NCBI GenBank assembly: GCA_017643925.1
Contig: JAEPML010000029.1
Coordinates: 1-51,646 of the forward strand
Reading direction: 5' to 3'
Source: Roseibium sp.
GTDB taxonomy: Bacteria; Pseudomonadota; Alphaproteobacteria; Rhizobiales; Stappiaceae
Length of the DNA stretch: 51,646 nt
This document shows, in pieces, positions 32,078 through 39,915 of this stretch. Each line of letters opens with the position of its first letter. The first letter of the stretch is position 1. Both the position numbers and the translations under genes were made by a program. Under the pieces are notes generated by a model. That model saw only the letters and a program-made list of their open reading frames with translations, did no database searches and was not told the DNA's origin.

Positions 32078-32895
32078 CAGATCTCTCCTGCTTGCAGGTT
32101 GCTGAGGAAGGTTGCATAGCCCTCCTCACCCATCCAGAATTTCACGAGATTGTCCACGCCGCGCGACGTTAGCGTCGCGCCAGCCAGCGCATCGATATGA
32201 AAGTCGATCCCAGCCGGTGGCGGTGTCTTGTCGACGGTGATCTGCAGATCGCCGTTCTCGTCGCGCAGCTTCTTGCCGCTCCACAACGCCTTCCAGCGCG
32301 GATTGTCGACCTCGGCACCGAGGCCCGGGGTCTCGGCATGCTGGTAGAACTGCAGCCCGTAAATGTCGTTGCCATCTGCTTCCAGCGCGATGAAGCCATA
32401 GAGCGTCGACCAGAGACCGTAGCCGTGAACCGGCAGGATGACCTTGTCGATGTCACCGTCCGCGGTGCGCAGCAGGTAGATGGTCTTGAAGTTGGACTGT
32501 CGTCCGATGCCTGCAGGGTCGTTTGTCAGGCGACGGGACAGTTCCGGGTCGTCGGCCGCCGCGCGCTCGTCAAAGGTTGTCGCGTCGAATTCATCCGTGA
32601 ACTTGCCTGTGGTCAGGTCCAGGACATGAGGTTCGAAGGCCTCGAAAGCCTCACGCACGCTCTGGCTCGGGTCGTAGACGCCGGCGACCTGAAGGATGTT
32701 GATGCGCTTGTCGCGCAGCTTGTTCTCTTCCTGGATCGGCCGGAGCGAGACCGCCGCAAGCGACACGATCATGGAAGCGAACAGGCAGAGTGTCACGGCG
32801 ACGAACAGGGTCTTGGGAACGGAGTCCGTCGGCAGGTCGAGGAACTTGCGCAAAAGCCCCTTCGACTGGTCGGAGTTTGGCGTTTGATCAGCCAT
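32077..32895 (-). CDS. nqrC: Na+-NQR subunit C (covalent FMN)
   Basis: A 272-residue protein with one N-terminal helix (TLFVAVTLCLFASMIVSLAAV) and a periplasmic FMN-binding domain. The flavinylation motif is DALAGATLTSRGV, with acceptor Thr about 241; the usual motif has SGAT, and here Ser is replaced by Ala. ApbE (35730-36761) would attach the FMN. The ATG at 32895 has GGAGG 10 nt upstream and overlaps the end of nqrB by 8 nt; the upstream extension to 32934 is a shadow. Confidence 0.95.
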   Translation of the reverse strand: MADQTPNSDQSKGLLRKFLDLPTDSVPKTLFVAVTLCLFASMIVSLAAVSLRPIQEENKLRDKRINILQVAGVYDPSQSVREAFEAFEPHVLDLTTGKFTDEFDATTFDERAAADDPELSRRLTNDPAGIGRQSNFKTIYLLRTADGDIDKVILPVHGYGLWSTLYGFIALEADGNDIYGLQFYQHAETPGLGAEVDNPRWKALWSGKKLRDENGDLQITVDKTPPPAGIDFHIDALAGATLTSRGVDNLVKFWMGEEGYATFLSNLQAGEI

Positions 32896-34096
32896 AACGG
32901 CGCATCCTCCGCTTGATATTCGCCTGAACGACAAAATAGTCGATCAGCGGCGCAAACACGTTTGCAAATAGAATGGCGAGCATCATGCCTTCCGGGAAAG
33001 CCGGGTTGATGACGCGGATCAGAACCACCATCACACCGATCAGTGCACCATAGAAGTACCGTCCGACATTGGTGTGTGAAGCCGAAACCGGTTCGGTGAC
33101 CATGAAGACCAGGCCGAAGGCGTAGCCGCCGATCACGAGATGCCAGTACCAGGGCATGGCGAACATCGGGTTGGTGTTCGATCCGATGACGTTGAGCAGC
33201 AGCGAAAAGCCGATCATGCCGGCCAGACAGCCGACGACGAGGCGCCAGTTGGCAATCTTCGTGACCAGCAGGAACACAAGGCCGATCAGGCAGGCAAGTG
33301 TCGATGTTTCGCCAAGGCTGCCCTGCATGAAGCCAAGGAAGGCGTCCATCCAGGTGATACCGGCTGCGGCCAGGTGCTCAAAGCCCTCGGACGCGCCGAC
33401 GGAAAGCGCGGTCGCGCCGGAAAAGCCGTCGACCGGCGTCCAGACCGTGTCGCCCGACATCTGCGCCGGATAGGCGAAGTAAAGGAAGGCACGACCTGTC
33501 AATGCGGGATTGAGGAAGTTCTTTCCGGTGCCACCGAAGACTTCCTTGCCGATCACCACGCCGAAAATGATGCCAAGCGCGACCTGCCACAGGGGTGCGG
33601 AAGCCGGCAGGATCAGCGTGTAGAGCATGGAAGTGACGAGGAAACCTTCATTGACCTCGTGGCGGCGAATGGTTGCGAAGACGACTTCACAGATCCCGCC
33701 TGCAACCAGCGTGGTGATGTAGATCGGGAAGAAATACAGCGCCCCGTGGATCATGTTCGCGAAGATGTTGGTTGGATCCAGTCCGATGCCGAAGGCTTTC
33801 AGCAACCAGATCCGCCATCCGGTTTCGGATGCAGCGCCAAGTGTCACGATCGCCGAGTTTGCTTGCCAGCCCGTGTTGTACCAGGCGAACAGGATGCAGG
33901 GGATCGTTGCGATGACCACGTAGGTCATGATCCGCTTCATGTCGACGTAACTGCGCACATGGGGTGCGTTCTTGGTTACGGTCTTCGGCGTGTAGATGAA
34001 GGATTCCACCATCTCGTAGATGGGGAACAGTTTCTCGTATTTTCCGCCCTTCTCGAAAAGGGGTTCGATACGGTCAAAGAAATTGCGCAGCCCCAA
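32888..34096 (-). CDS. nqrB: Na+-NQR subunit B (covalent FMN, quinone and Na+ path)
   Basis: A membrane subunit of 402 residues with about ten helices. The N-terminus is GLRNFFDRIEPLFEKGGKYEK, which matches NqrB proteins, and the FMN-acceptor Thr229 is in GFSGATALS. The start must be a TTG at 34096: AGGAGG lies 9 nt upstream, at the end of nqrA, and family similarity begins here. The much longer frame reaching 34216 overlaps nqrA in another frame and adds 40 unrelated residues. The gene begins 4 nt after nqrA. Confidence 0.94.
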   Translation of the reverse strand: MGLRNFFDRIEPLFEKGGKYEKLFPIYEMVESFIYTPKTVTKNAPHVRSYVDMKRIMTYVVIATIPCILFAWYNTGWQANSAIVTLGAASETGWRIWLLKAFGIGLDPTNIFANMIHGALYFFPIYITTLVAGGICEVVFATIRRHEVNEGFLVTSMLYTLILPASAPLWQVALGIIFGVVIGKEVFGGTGKNFLNPALTGRAFLYFAYPAQMSGDTVWTPVDGFSGATALSVGASEGFEHLAAAGITWMDAFLGFMQGSLGETSTLACLIGLVFLLVTKIANWRLVVGCLAGMIGFSLLLNVIGSNTNPMFAMPWYWHLVIGGYAFGLVFMVTEPVSASHTNVGRYFYGALIGVMVVLIRVINPAFPEGMMLAILFANVFAPLIDYFVVQANIKRRMRRYG

Positions 34097-34100
34097 AGGA

Positions 34101-35444
34101 TCAGCCCTCCTTCTCGATCTTCTCAAGGCACTCGCGGAGGGCAAGGCCATATTCGTATTTTGCCGGGCAGGCGAAGCCGACCAGGGCGAGGTCCTCTTCA
34201 TCAAGTTCAAGCGCACCCAGCTGCTGAGCGGAATCCGTGTCCTTGACGAGCAGGGCCCGCAGCAACTGGGTCGGCAGGAAGTCCTGCGGCATCAGTTCTT
34301 CAAAGGTTCCGGTCGGAACCATCGCGCGCCGACCACCGTTGAGATTGCTGGTGAGCGCATAAAGCTTTTTGGAAAATGCGGATCCAAGCACCGGCTGGAC
34401 TGCGTATTTGCTCGGCATGGGAAGGATCCAGCCAAGCGTGTTTTGCTTGCGGTCTTCCTCGATCAGCGAAACCTGTCGGTGATAGCGACCCAGATAAGCC
34501 AGCGACCCGGCGGCTTCACGGCCGCTCAGCACAGACCCTGACAGGACCCGCGTGATGCCGTCGCCTTTGACTTCGCCATCGATCAGGTCGGCCGTCGACG
34601 CACCGAAAACGGTTCTGACCAGACGTGGACGCGCCGTATAGGGACCACAGAGCGAGATGACCACACTCGGGTCAAGATAGCCGGTGCGCGCGAGCGCGCC
34701 GATGGCAAGAACGTCCTGGTAGGAAATCGTCCAGACCGGGGACTCGGCCTGCGGCGGTGTCAGGAAATGCATGTGGGTTCCGGGCAGTCCGGCCGGATGC
34801 GGGCCGCTGAAGGAAACCGCCGTGACGCCCGGAACCTTTGAACCGTCAAACGAGGGTTTCGCGGACTGGCACAGATAAGTCGGTCCCTCGGTGAGTTTCG
34901 AAATGGCGACCAGGCCCTTTTCAAAGTCCTCGCTCCGCTCCGCAATGATCAGGTCGGCGTCCGCTGCCAGCGGTTCGCTGTCCAGCGCACTGACATAGAT
35001 CGCGATCGGCCTGGTCGAAACATGGGGGATCTTGGAATAGGGACGTGTCCGGAAGGAGGTCCACAGACCCGATGCGCACAGAGCCTTGATGATGTCGTCC
35101 GCAGAGGCGTCATCCGCAAGCTTGCCAAACTCGATGCCCTTGTCGTCTGCCTTGCCGATATCGATGACAACGCTCTCAAGGACACGTCTGGCGCCGCGGT
35201 TGATCGCGCGCACGCGTCCGGTCACGGGGGAGACGACGACAGCTTCCGGATTGTCCTTGTGAAAGAACAGCGGTGTGCCGCGCTGGACCTCTTCCTGCTC
35301 CTGAACGAGCATCTTCGGCTTCAGACCGATCTGATCCAGTCCGATCACCCCGACTGACCCGATTTCAGGTCCCTGGTGTATTTTTTGCTCCGGAGCGCCT
35401 TCAAGAGGCAGGTCCAGACCCTTTTTGATTTTAATTGTATCCAT
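34101..35444 (-). CDS. nqrA: Na+-NQR subunit A
   Basis: The peripheral, cofactor-poor subunit of the sodium pump, 447 residues, as expected. The N-terminus IKIKKGLDLPLEGAPEQ and the biotin-like segment VVVSPVTGRVRAINRGARR are typical. It is the first gene of nqrABCDEF. The divergent apbE gene starts 285 nt away, and that gap should hold both promoters, but I could not assign hexamers with confidence. The presence of NQR suggests a sodium-rich, probably marine, habitat. Confidence 0.96.
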   Translation of the reverse strand: MDTIKIKKGLDLPLEGAPEQKIHQGPEIGSVGVIGLDQIGLKPKMLVQEQEEVQRGTPLFFHKDNPEAVVVSPVTGRVRAINRGARRVLESVVIDIGKADDKGIEFGKLADDASADDIIKALCASGLWTSFRTRPYSKIPHVSTRPIAIYVSALDSEPLAADADLIIAERSEDFEKGLVAISKLTEGPTYLCQSAKPSFDGSKVPGVTAVSFSGPHPAGLPGTHMHFLTPPQAESPVWTISYQDVLAIGALARTGYLDPSVVISLCGPYTARPRLVRTVFGASTADLIDGEVKGDGITRVLSGSVLSGREAAGSLAYLGRYHRQVSLIEEDRKQNTLGWILPMPSKYAVQPVLGSAFSKKLYALTSNLNGGRRAMVPTGTFEELMPQDFLPTQLLRALLVKDTDSAQQLGALELDEEDLALVGFACPAKYEYGLALRECLEKIEKEG

Positions 35445-35729
35445 CTCAAACCCGCTGCGACGTTTGTATCGGGGCCGCAGTTTTATGCGTCAAAGTGTGA
35501 TGGTGAGACTACTGGCCGCAAAGCGATTGGATGGCTTTCACCATAAGGCCGCCCGCTCAGCGTTTATTGCAATTCCAGCGGAAAAACAACTAGCGTTTCT
35601 GCTGAAAAAACAGTATCAGCCGGTAAATTGATTACCTGCGTCCGTACCCGACGGGACAATGGACCGCTCAAGGTTAACGCTCTCTTGGCAAATCCTGCCT
35701 TTGGGCCAAAAAAACCGAAATTGGATGTC

Positions 35730-36761
35730 ATGAAAAAAGTTCTCGCTCTTCTTGCCGCTTTCGCCCTGTCTGCCTGTATGGGAGAAGAGGAGGCGAAGGT
35801 TCTCAAACTGTCCGGCAAGACGATGGGAACGACCTACAATGTCGTCGCTGTTGGTGTGCCCGGGGACGTAAGCGAGGAAGCTCTGTCGGCAGATGTCGAA
35901 TCCGTTCTTGCCGATGTGAATTCGAAGATGTCGAACTGGGACAAGAAGTCCGAGGTAACCCTTTTCAACGTTTCGACCGAAACTGCGCCGGTGACGATTT
36001 CGGGGGACTTCGTCACGGTGATGTCCGCGGCCAATCAGGTTCATGACCTCAGCGACGGCAAGTTTGACGTAACGCTCGGCCCCTTGATCGAACTCTGGGG
36101 TTTCGGCCCGCGCAAGCCGGAAGATCCGGTGCCGTCGGACGGTGACATTACCGCAGCACTGGCGTTTGTGGGGCAAAAAGACAGGCTGACGCTTGATGAG
36201 GAAGGCTCGACGATTTCCAAATCGGCTGCCGAGGTCGGGATCAACCTGTCCGCCATCGCCAAGGGCTTCGGGATCGATGCCGTGGCCGGCAAGCTCAAAG
36301 CGCTCGGGATCGAGAATTACATGGTCGAGATCGGTGGTGACCTTGTTGCAGCCGGCGAGAATGAAAAGGGCGAAGACTGGAAGATCGGTATCGAGAAACC
36401 CGAACCGGGAGAGAAGGTCGTCGAGCTGGTCGTCGAGATTGAGGATCGTGGCCTGGCGACCTCCGGCGACTACCGCAACTTCGTCGAACACGAGGGTGTT
36501 CGCTATTCCCATATCATCGACCCGACGACCGGCCGACCGATCACGCACCGGACGACTTCCGTCAGTGTGATCGCGGAAAGCGCGATGATGGCCGATGCCT
36601 GGGCAACAGCAATGCTGGTGCTTGGCAGCGAGCGGGGGCTCGAGATCGCCGAAGCCAACAACATTGCGGTCTATTTCATTTCCCGCGGTGGAAATGGCGC
36701 CGAAAACCCATATGTTACGGTGGCAAGCAGCGCCTTTGATGCGCTGATGAAAGACAAATAA
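35730..36761 (+). CDS. apbE: ApbE-family FMN transferase (flavinylation of NqrB/NqrC), lipoprotein
   Basis: A 343-residue exported FAD:protein FMN transferase that attaches FMN to Thr of NqrB and NqrC. A lipobox is visible at KVLALLAAFALSACMG (Cys about 16). Family features are GKTMGTTYNVVA, DLSDGKFDVTLGPLIELWGFG, INLSAIAKGFGIDAVA, YMVEIGGDLVAAGEN and the C-terminal YSHIIDPTTGRPI. The ATG at 35730 has only weak SD (GGA); the upstream extension to 35628 has no signal sequence. It is divergent from nqrA and forms an operon with nqrM. Confidence 0.94.
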   Translation: MKKVLALLAAFALSACMGEEEAKVLKLSGKTMGTTYNVVAVGVPGDVSEEALSADVESVLADVNSKMSNWDKKSEVTLFNVSTETAPVTISGDFVTVMSAANQVHDLSDGKFDVTLGPLIELWGFGPRKPEDPVPSDGDITAALAFVGQKDRLTLDEEGSTISKSAAEVGINLSAIAKGFGIDAVAGKLKALGIENYMVEIGGDLVAAGENEKGEDWKIGIEKPEPGEKVVELVVEIEDRGLATSGDYRNFVEHEGVRYSHIIDPTTGRPITHRTTSVSVIAESAMMADAWATAMLVLGSERGLEIAEANNIAVYFISRGGNGAENPYVTVASSAFDALMKDK

Positions 36762-36790
36762 TTCAGACTTCGGCTCTATATGGAATTCCC

Positions 36791-37027
36791 ATGGCTACCT
36801 TCGTTCTCGCTTTTACGCTCCTGATCCTGGTCGTTGTCGGCATGTCGCTGGGCGTGATGCTCATGGGCAAGACGATCAAGGGCAGCTGTGGTGGACTGAA
36901 CGCCATTTCCGGAGCCGACAAATGCGTCGTCTGTCAGAAGGACATTGATCCGGACAGTCCGCTGCGTGACAAGCTGCAATGTCCGCGCGCGAAGAAAATG
37001 CTGAGCGAGATGGAAGAAACCGCTTAG
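36791..37027 (+). CDS. nqrM: NqrM, NQR maturation protein
   Basis: A 78-residue protein of the DUF539 family, known as NqrM and needed to assemble NQR, probably by delivering the iron between NqrD and NqrE. One N-terminal helix (FVLAFTLLILVVVGMSLGVMLMG) is followed by conserved cysteines in GSCGGLNAI, CVVCQKDID and LQCPRAK. It follows apbE by 29 nt. In Vibrio both maturation genes follow nqrF; here they form a separate divergent unit. Confidence 0.95.
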   Translation: MATFVLAFTLLILVVVGMSLGVMLMGKTIKGSCGGLNAISGADKCVVCQKDIDPDSPLRDKLQCPRAKKMLSEMEETA

Positions 37028-37043
37028 CCTGCCTGATCAGGTT
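37026..37043 (+). terminator. Possible weak terminator after nqrM
   Basis: AGCCTG (37026-37031) pairs with CAGGTT (37038-37043), with one G-U pair, around a 6-nt loop. TATCTTCTCTT follows. It overlaps the nqrM stop codon and faces uxaC from the other side. The short stem makes it uncertain. Confidence 0.3.
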
Positions 37044-37052
37044 TATCTTCTC

Positions 37053-38468
37053 TTACCCCGCATCCGGCAGGAACCAATCTCGTGCATTGTCGTGACAGAT
37101 CCGCCGGATCAGCCCTTCCGTGAGTCCCGGCACGTCCGGAATGCTCCCACCTTCAATTTGACGACCGACCATCCGGCAGACGAGGCGCCGATAATACTCG
37201 TGACGCGGGAAGGACAGGAAGGATCTGGAATCGGTGAGCATGCCGACAAAGCGCGACAACAATCCCATTTGCGCCACTTGCGTGAGCTGCCGTTCCATTC
37301 CGTCCAGCTGGTCATTGAACCACCACCCGGGACCGGCCTGGATCTTGCCCGGCACTGAACCGTCCTGAAAATTGCCTGCAATTGTCACCAGCACTTCGTT
37401 CAAGGCCGGGTTCAGGCAATAGAGAATGGTTCGGGGCAGTCCCTTGCGCTGGTCAATCTGGTCGAGCAGCATGTTGAGCGGGGCGGCACAGCCTTTGTCC
37501 GACATGCTGTCCCCGCCAACATCCGGGCCGAGTGCCGCAAAAAGACGGGCGTTCTGATTGCGCAACGCGCCGATATGGAACTGCATCACGATGTCACGTT
37601 CCGCATAGGCCTGGCCCAGTTCGACCAGAACTGCGGCGCGGAAATCCTCCGCGTCCTGGGAGGACATCGTCCAGCCGTTCCGGCCGTTTCGCAATATGAG
37701 GTCAAGTTCTCCACTGGCGCGCTTGGAAAACCCGTGCATTTCACTCAGCGCATGATCGCTGGCCTTGCATCCGAGCGTGACAAAGAAATCGAGACGGTTC
37801 AGCAGCGCCTCGACCAGGTCTTCAAAGCACGCGATGGAGATACCCGAGACGTTTTCAAGCCGCGAGATGTAGGCTGCAAAGCCCTCCGCGGATGGATCAA
37901 GCGCCTTGTCCGGTCGAAAGCTCGGAGCAACGCGGAACGCAAGGTCAGGGTCCGACTGTGCTTTGACATGGTGAGGGAGCGCGTCGCATGGATCATCAGT
38001 CGTACCGATATATGTGACCGACATCTGTTCCAACAGGCCACGGGCCGAATGGCTGTCCTTGGTCAACTGCTCATTGGCCATCCCCCAGACCTCCTCGGCA
38101 GTGTCTGCGCTCAACAGACCCTGCCAGCCGAAATAGCGGCGCAGCTCCAGGTGGGTCCAGTGATAAAGGGGATTGCCGACGCAATGCGGGACCGTTTCGG
38201 CAAAGGCCTGGAATTTTTCGCGGAAATCCGTTTTGCCTGTCACAAGATCTTCCGGGATGCCGTTCCAGCGCATTGCGCGCCACTTGTAGTGGTCCCCTTC
38301 CAGCCAGATTTCCCCAAGCGAAGACCATTTCCTGTCATCTGCAATTGCGGCCGGGTCGAGATGGTTGTGGAAGTCGACGATCGGCAGGGGCGCTGCAACT
38401 TCGTGATAGAGGTGCCGGCTTGCGGATGTATCGAGGAGGAAATCGTCCCCCAGAAAGGAAGAAGTCAT
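37053..38468 (-). CDS. uxaC: Uronate (glucuronate) isomerase
   Basis: UxaC, 471 residues (E. coli 470), isomerises D-glucuronate to D-fructuronate, or D-galacturonate to tagaturonate. The amidohydrolase-fold metal motif is PIVDFHNHLDP near residue 33. Further family stretches are GNPLYHWTHLELRRYFG and RNQNARLFAALGPDVGGDS. The ATG at 38468 has GAGG 6 nt upstream and lies 8 nt after the uxuB stop. It is the last gene of the leftward branch of the glucuronate regulon. Confidence 0.95.
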   Translation of the reverse strand: MTSSFLGDDFLLDTSASRHLYHEVAAPLPIVDFHNHLDPAAIADDRKWSSLGEIWLEGDHYKWRAMRWNGIPEDLVTGKTDFREKFQAFAETVPHCVGNPLYHWTHLELRRYFGWQGLLSADTAEEVWGMANEQLTKDSHSARGLLEQMSVTYIGTTDDPCDALPHHVKAQSDPDLAFRVAPSFRPDKALDPSAEGFAAYISRLENVSGISIACFEDLVEALLNRLDFFVTLGCKASDHALSEMHGFSKRASGELDLILRNGRNGWTMSSQDAEDFRAAVLVELGQAYAERDIVMQFHIGALRNQNARLFAALGPDVGGDSMSDKGCAAPLNMLLDQIDQRKGLPRTILYCLNPALNEVLVTIAGNFQDGSVPGKIQAGPGWWFNDQLDGMERQLTQVAQMGLLSRFVGMLTDSRSFLSFPRHEYYRRLVCRMVGRQIEGGSIPDVPGLTEGLIRRICHDNARDWFLPDAG

Positions 38469-38476
38469 TTGAGGCC

Positions 38477-39907
38477 TCAAAGACTGTTCGAAAGGGACTT
38501 CAGAACGCCGTGGTCCTGCAGGGTCCGATAGGCGGAGGATATGCTCTCAACGAAGTCGGCATTGTCCGGCAGGTCGTTGCCAAAAACATCTTCGAGCGAC
38601 AGCAGTTCGTGCACATAGGCATCACCGTCAGTGCGCATTGAGATTTCGGAAATTCGGGCCGCAAGAGGATCATTGACCGGCAAGCTGGCTCCCGTCTCTG
38701 ACCTGCCCCGGCAATAGAGCATCCAGCCAGCGATCGCCAGGGATGACAGGCGCCAGCCATGTTGTTCCGCGAGGTGCTGGCGCACGGGAGCCAGAAGCCG
38801 TTGTGGCAGTTTCTGACTTCCGTCGGACGCGATCTGTGTTGTCTTGTGATGCAGCGCGCGATTTGAAAACCGTTCAAGCAGCGCCTTGGCATACCGCTCG
38901 ATGTCGACGCCCTGCGGAACGCGTAATGTCGGGGCTTGCTCGTCGAACATGAGCCTGGTGACTGCGGCGCGAAGGATCGGGTCTTCCATGCAATCCGCAA
39001 TGGTTTCCTTGTCACCAAGCGCGCCGAGATACGCCAGAAACGAATGCGATCCGTTCAGGAGGCGCAATTTCATTTCTTCGAAAGGTGCAACGTCCTCGAC
39101 AAACTCTGCTCCTGCGAGGTCCCAGTCGGGACGCGCGCCGGCAAAATTGTCTTCAATGACCCATTGGCGAAAGGGTTCACACAGAACACCATTTGGGTCG
39201 CTGTATCCCAGGGCATCTGCGAGTTTCGAAAAGGACTCTTCGGTCATTGCCGGCGTGATCCGGTCGACCATGGAGCAGGGGAAACGGCATTTTGATCTGA
39301 TCCAGCTGGCCAGTTCCGGGTCGCGGTGTTCAGCGAAGTCCAGCACGGCAGACTGGCAGAGCCTGCCGTTTTCAGGGAGGTTGTCGCAGGACAGGATTGT
39401 CAATCCACTCAGACCGGCATTCCGGCGTCGGGACAGTCCCTCCACCAGAACTCCGATCGCTGTTTCGGGCGACGCAGGCGAAATCAGATCCTGCCGAATG
39501 CCGGAATTCTGCAGGTCCAGTCGTCCGCCTGACAGGCAGTAACCCTTCTCGGTGATTGTCATCGTGACAACGCCGAGCTCCGGTTCGGCGATCTGGTTCA
39601 GCAAGCTGTCCGGTCCGTCGCGACGCGGATGCAGTGTTTTTGTCAGGACCCCGACCTGTCGAAGACGTAGATCGTCGTCGGACATTTCGCCCACCGAATA
39701 GAGGCCGTCGGACTGATCCAGCCGATCAAGGTCCTCGATCCCGGAATGCAATCGTGTCGCCACCACACCCCAGTCCGAAGCTTCGGTGTGGAGCATCTCG
39801 TCGTGAAACACCATGACATGCGCTTTGGCAAAAGCGCCAAAACCGATGTGTAACAGGCGCGGTTTCAGGCGGCTGCGGTCATAGTTCGGTTTGAGAAGTC
39901 TGGTCAT
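38477..39907 (-). CDS. uxuB: D-mannonate oxidoreductase (fructuronate reductase)
   Basis: A long-chain mannitol-dehydrogenase-family protein, 476 residues, reducing D-fructuronate to D-mannonate with NADH. The N-terminal nucleotide site is LLHIGFGAFAKAHVMVFHD. The family signature segment VDRITPAMTEES and the catalytic-lysine region PFEEMKLRLLNGSHSFLAYLG are visible. The neighbours uxaC and uxuA favour UxuB over mannitol, arabinitol or tagaturonate enzymes. I choose the ATG at 39907; a GTG at 39919 overlapping the GH31 stop (GTGA) is the alternative. Confidence 0.9.
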   Translation of the reverse strand: MTRLLKPNYDRSRLKPRLLHIGFGAFAKAHVMVFHDEMLHTEASDWGVVATRLHSGIEDLDRLDQSDGLYSVGEMSDDDLRLRQVGVLTKTLHPRRDGPDSLLNQIAEPELGVVTMTITEKGYCLSGGRLDLQNSGIRQDLISPASPETAIGVLVEGLSRRRNAGLSGLTILSCDNLPENGRLCQSAVLDFAEHRDPELASWIRSKCRFPCSMVDRITPAMTEESFSKLADALGYSDPNGVLCEPFRQWVIEDNFAGARPDWDLAGAEFVEDVAPFEEMKLRLLNGSHSFLAYLGALGDKETIADCMEDPILRAAVTRLMFDEQAPTLRVPQGVDIERYAKALLERFSNRALHHKTTQIASDGSQKLPQRLLAPVRQHLAEQHGWRLSSLAIAGWMLYCRGRSETGASLPVNDPLAARISEISMRTDGDAYVHELLSLEDVFGNDLPDNADFVESISSAYRTLQDHGVLKSLSNSL

Positions 39908-39915
39908 GTCAGCCG

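Noticed and set aside
33140..34246. 368-codon plus-strand frame over nqrB
   Set aside because: Antisense shadow of a strongly conserved membrane protein, with a composition rich in Arg, Asp, Gly and His and no hydrophobic core.
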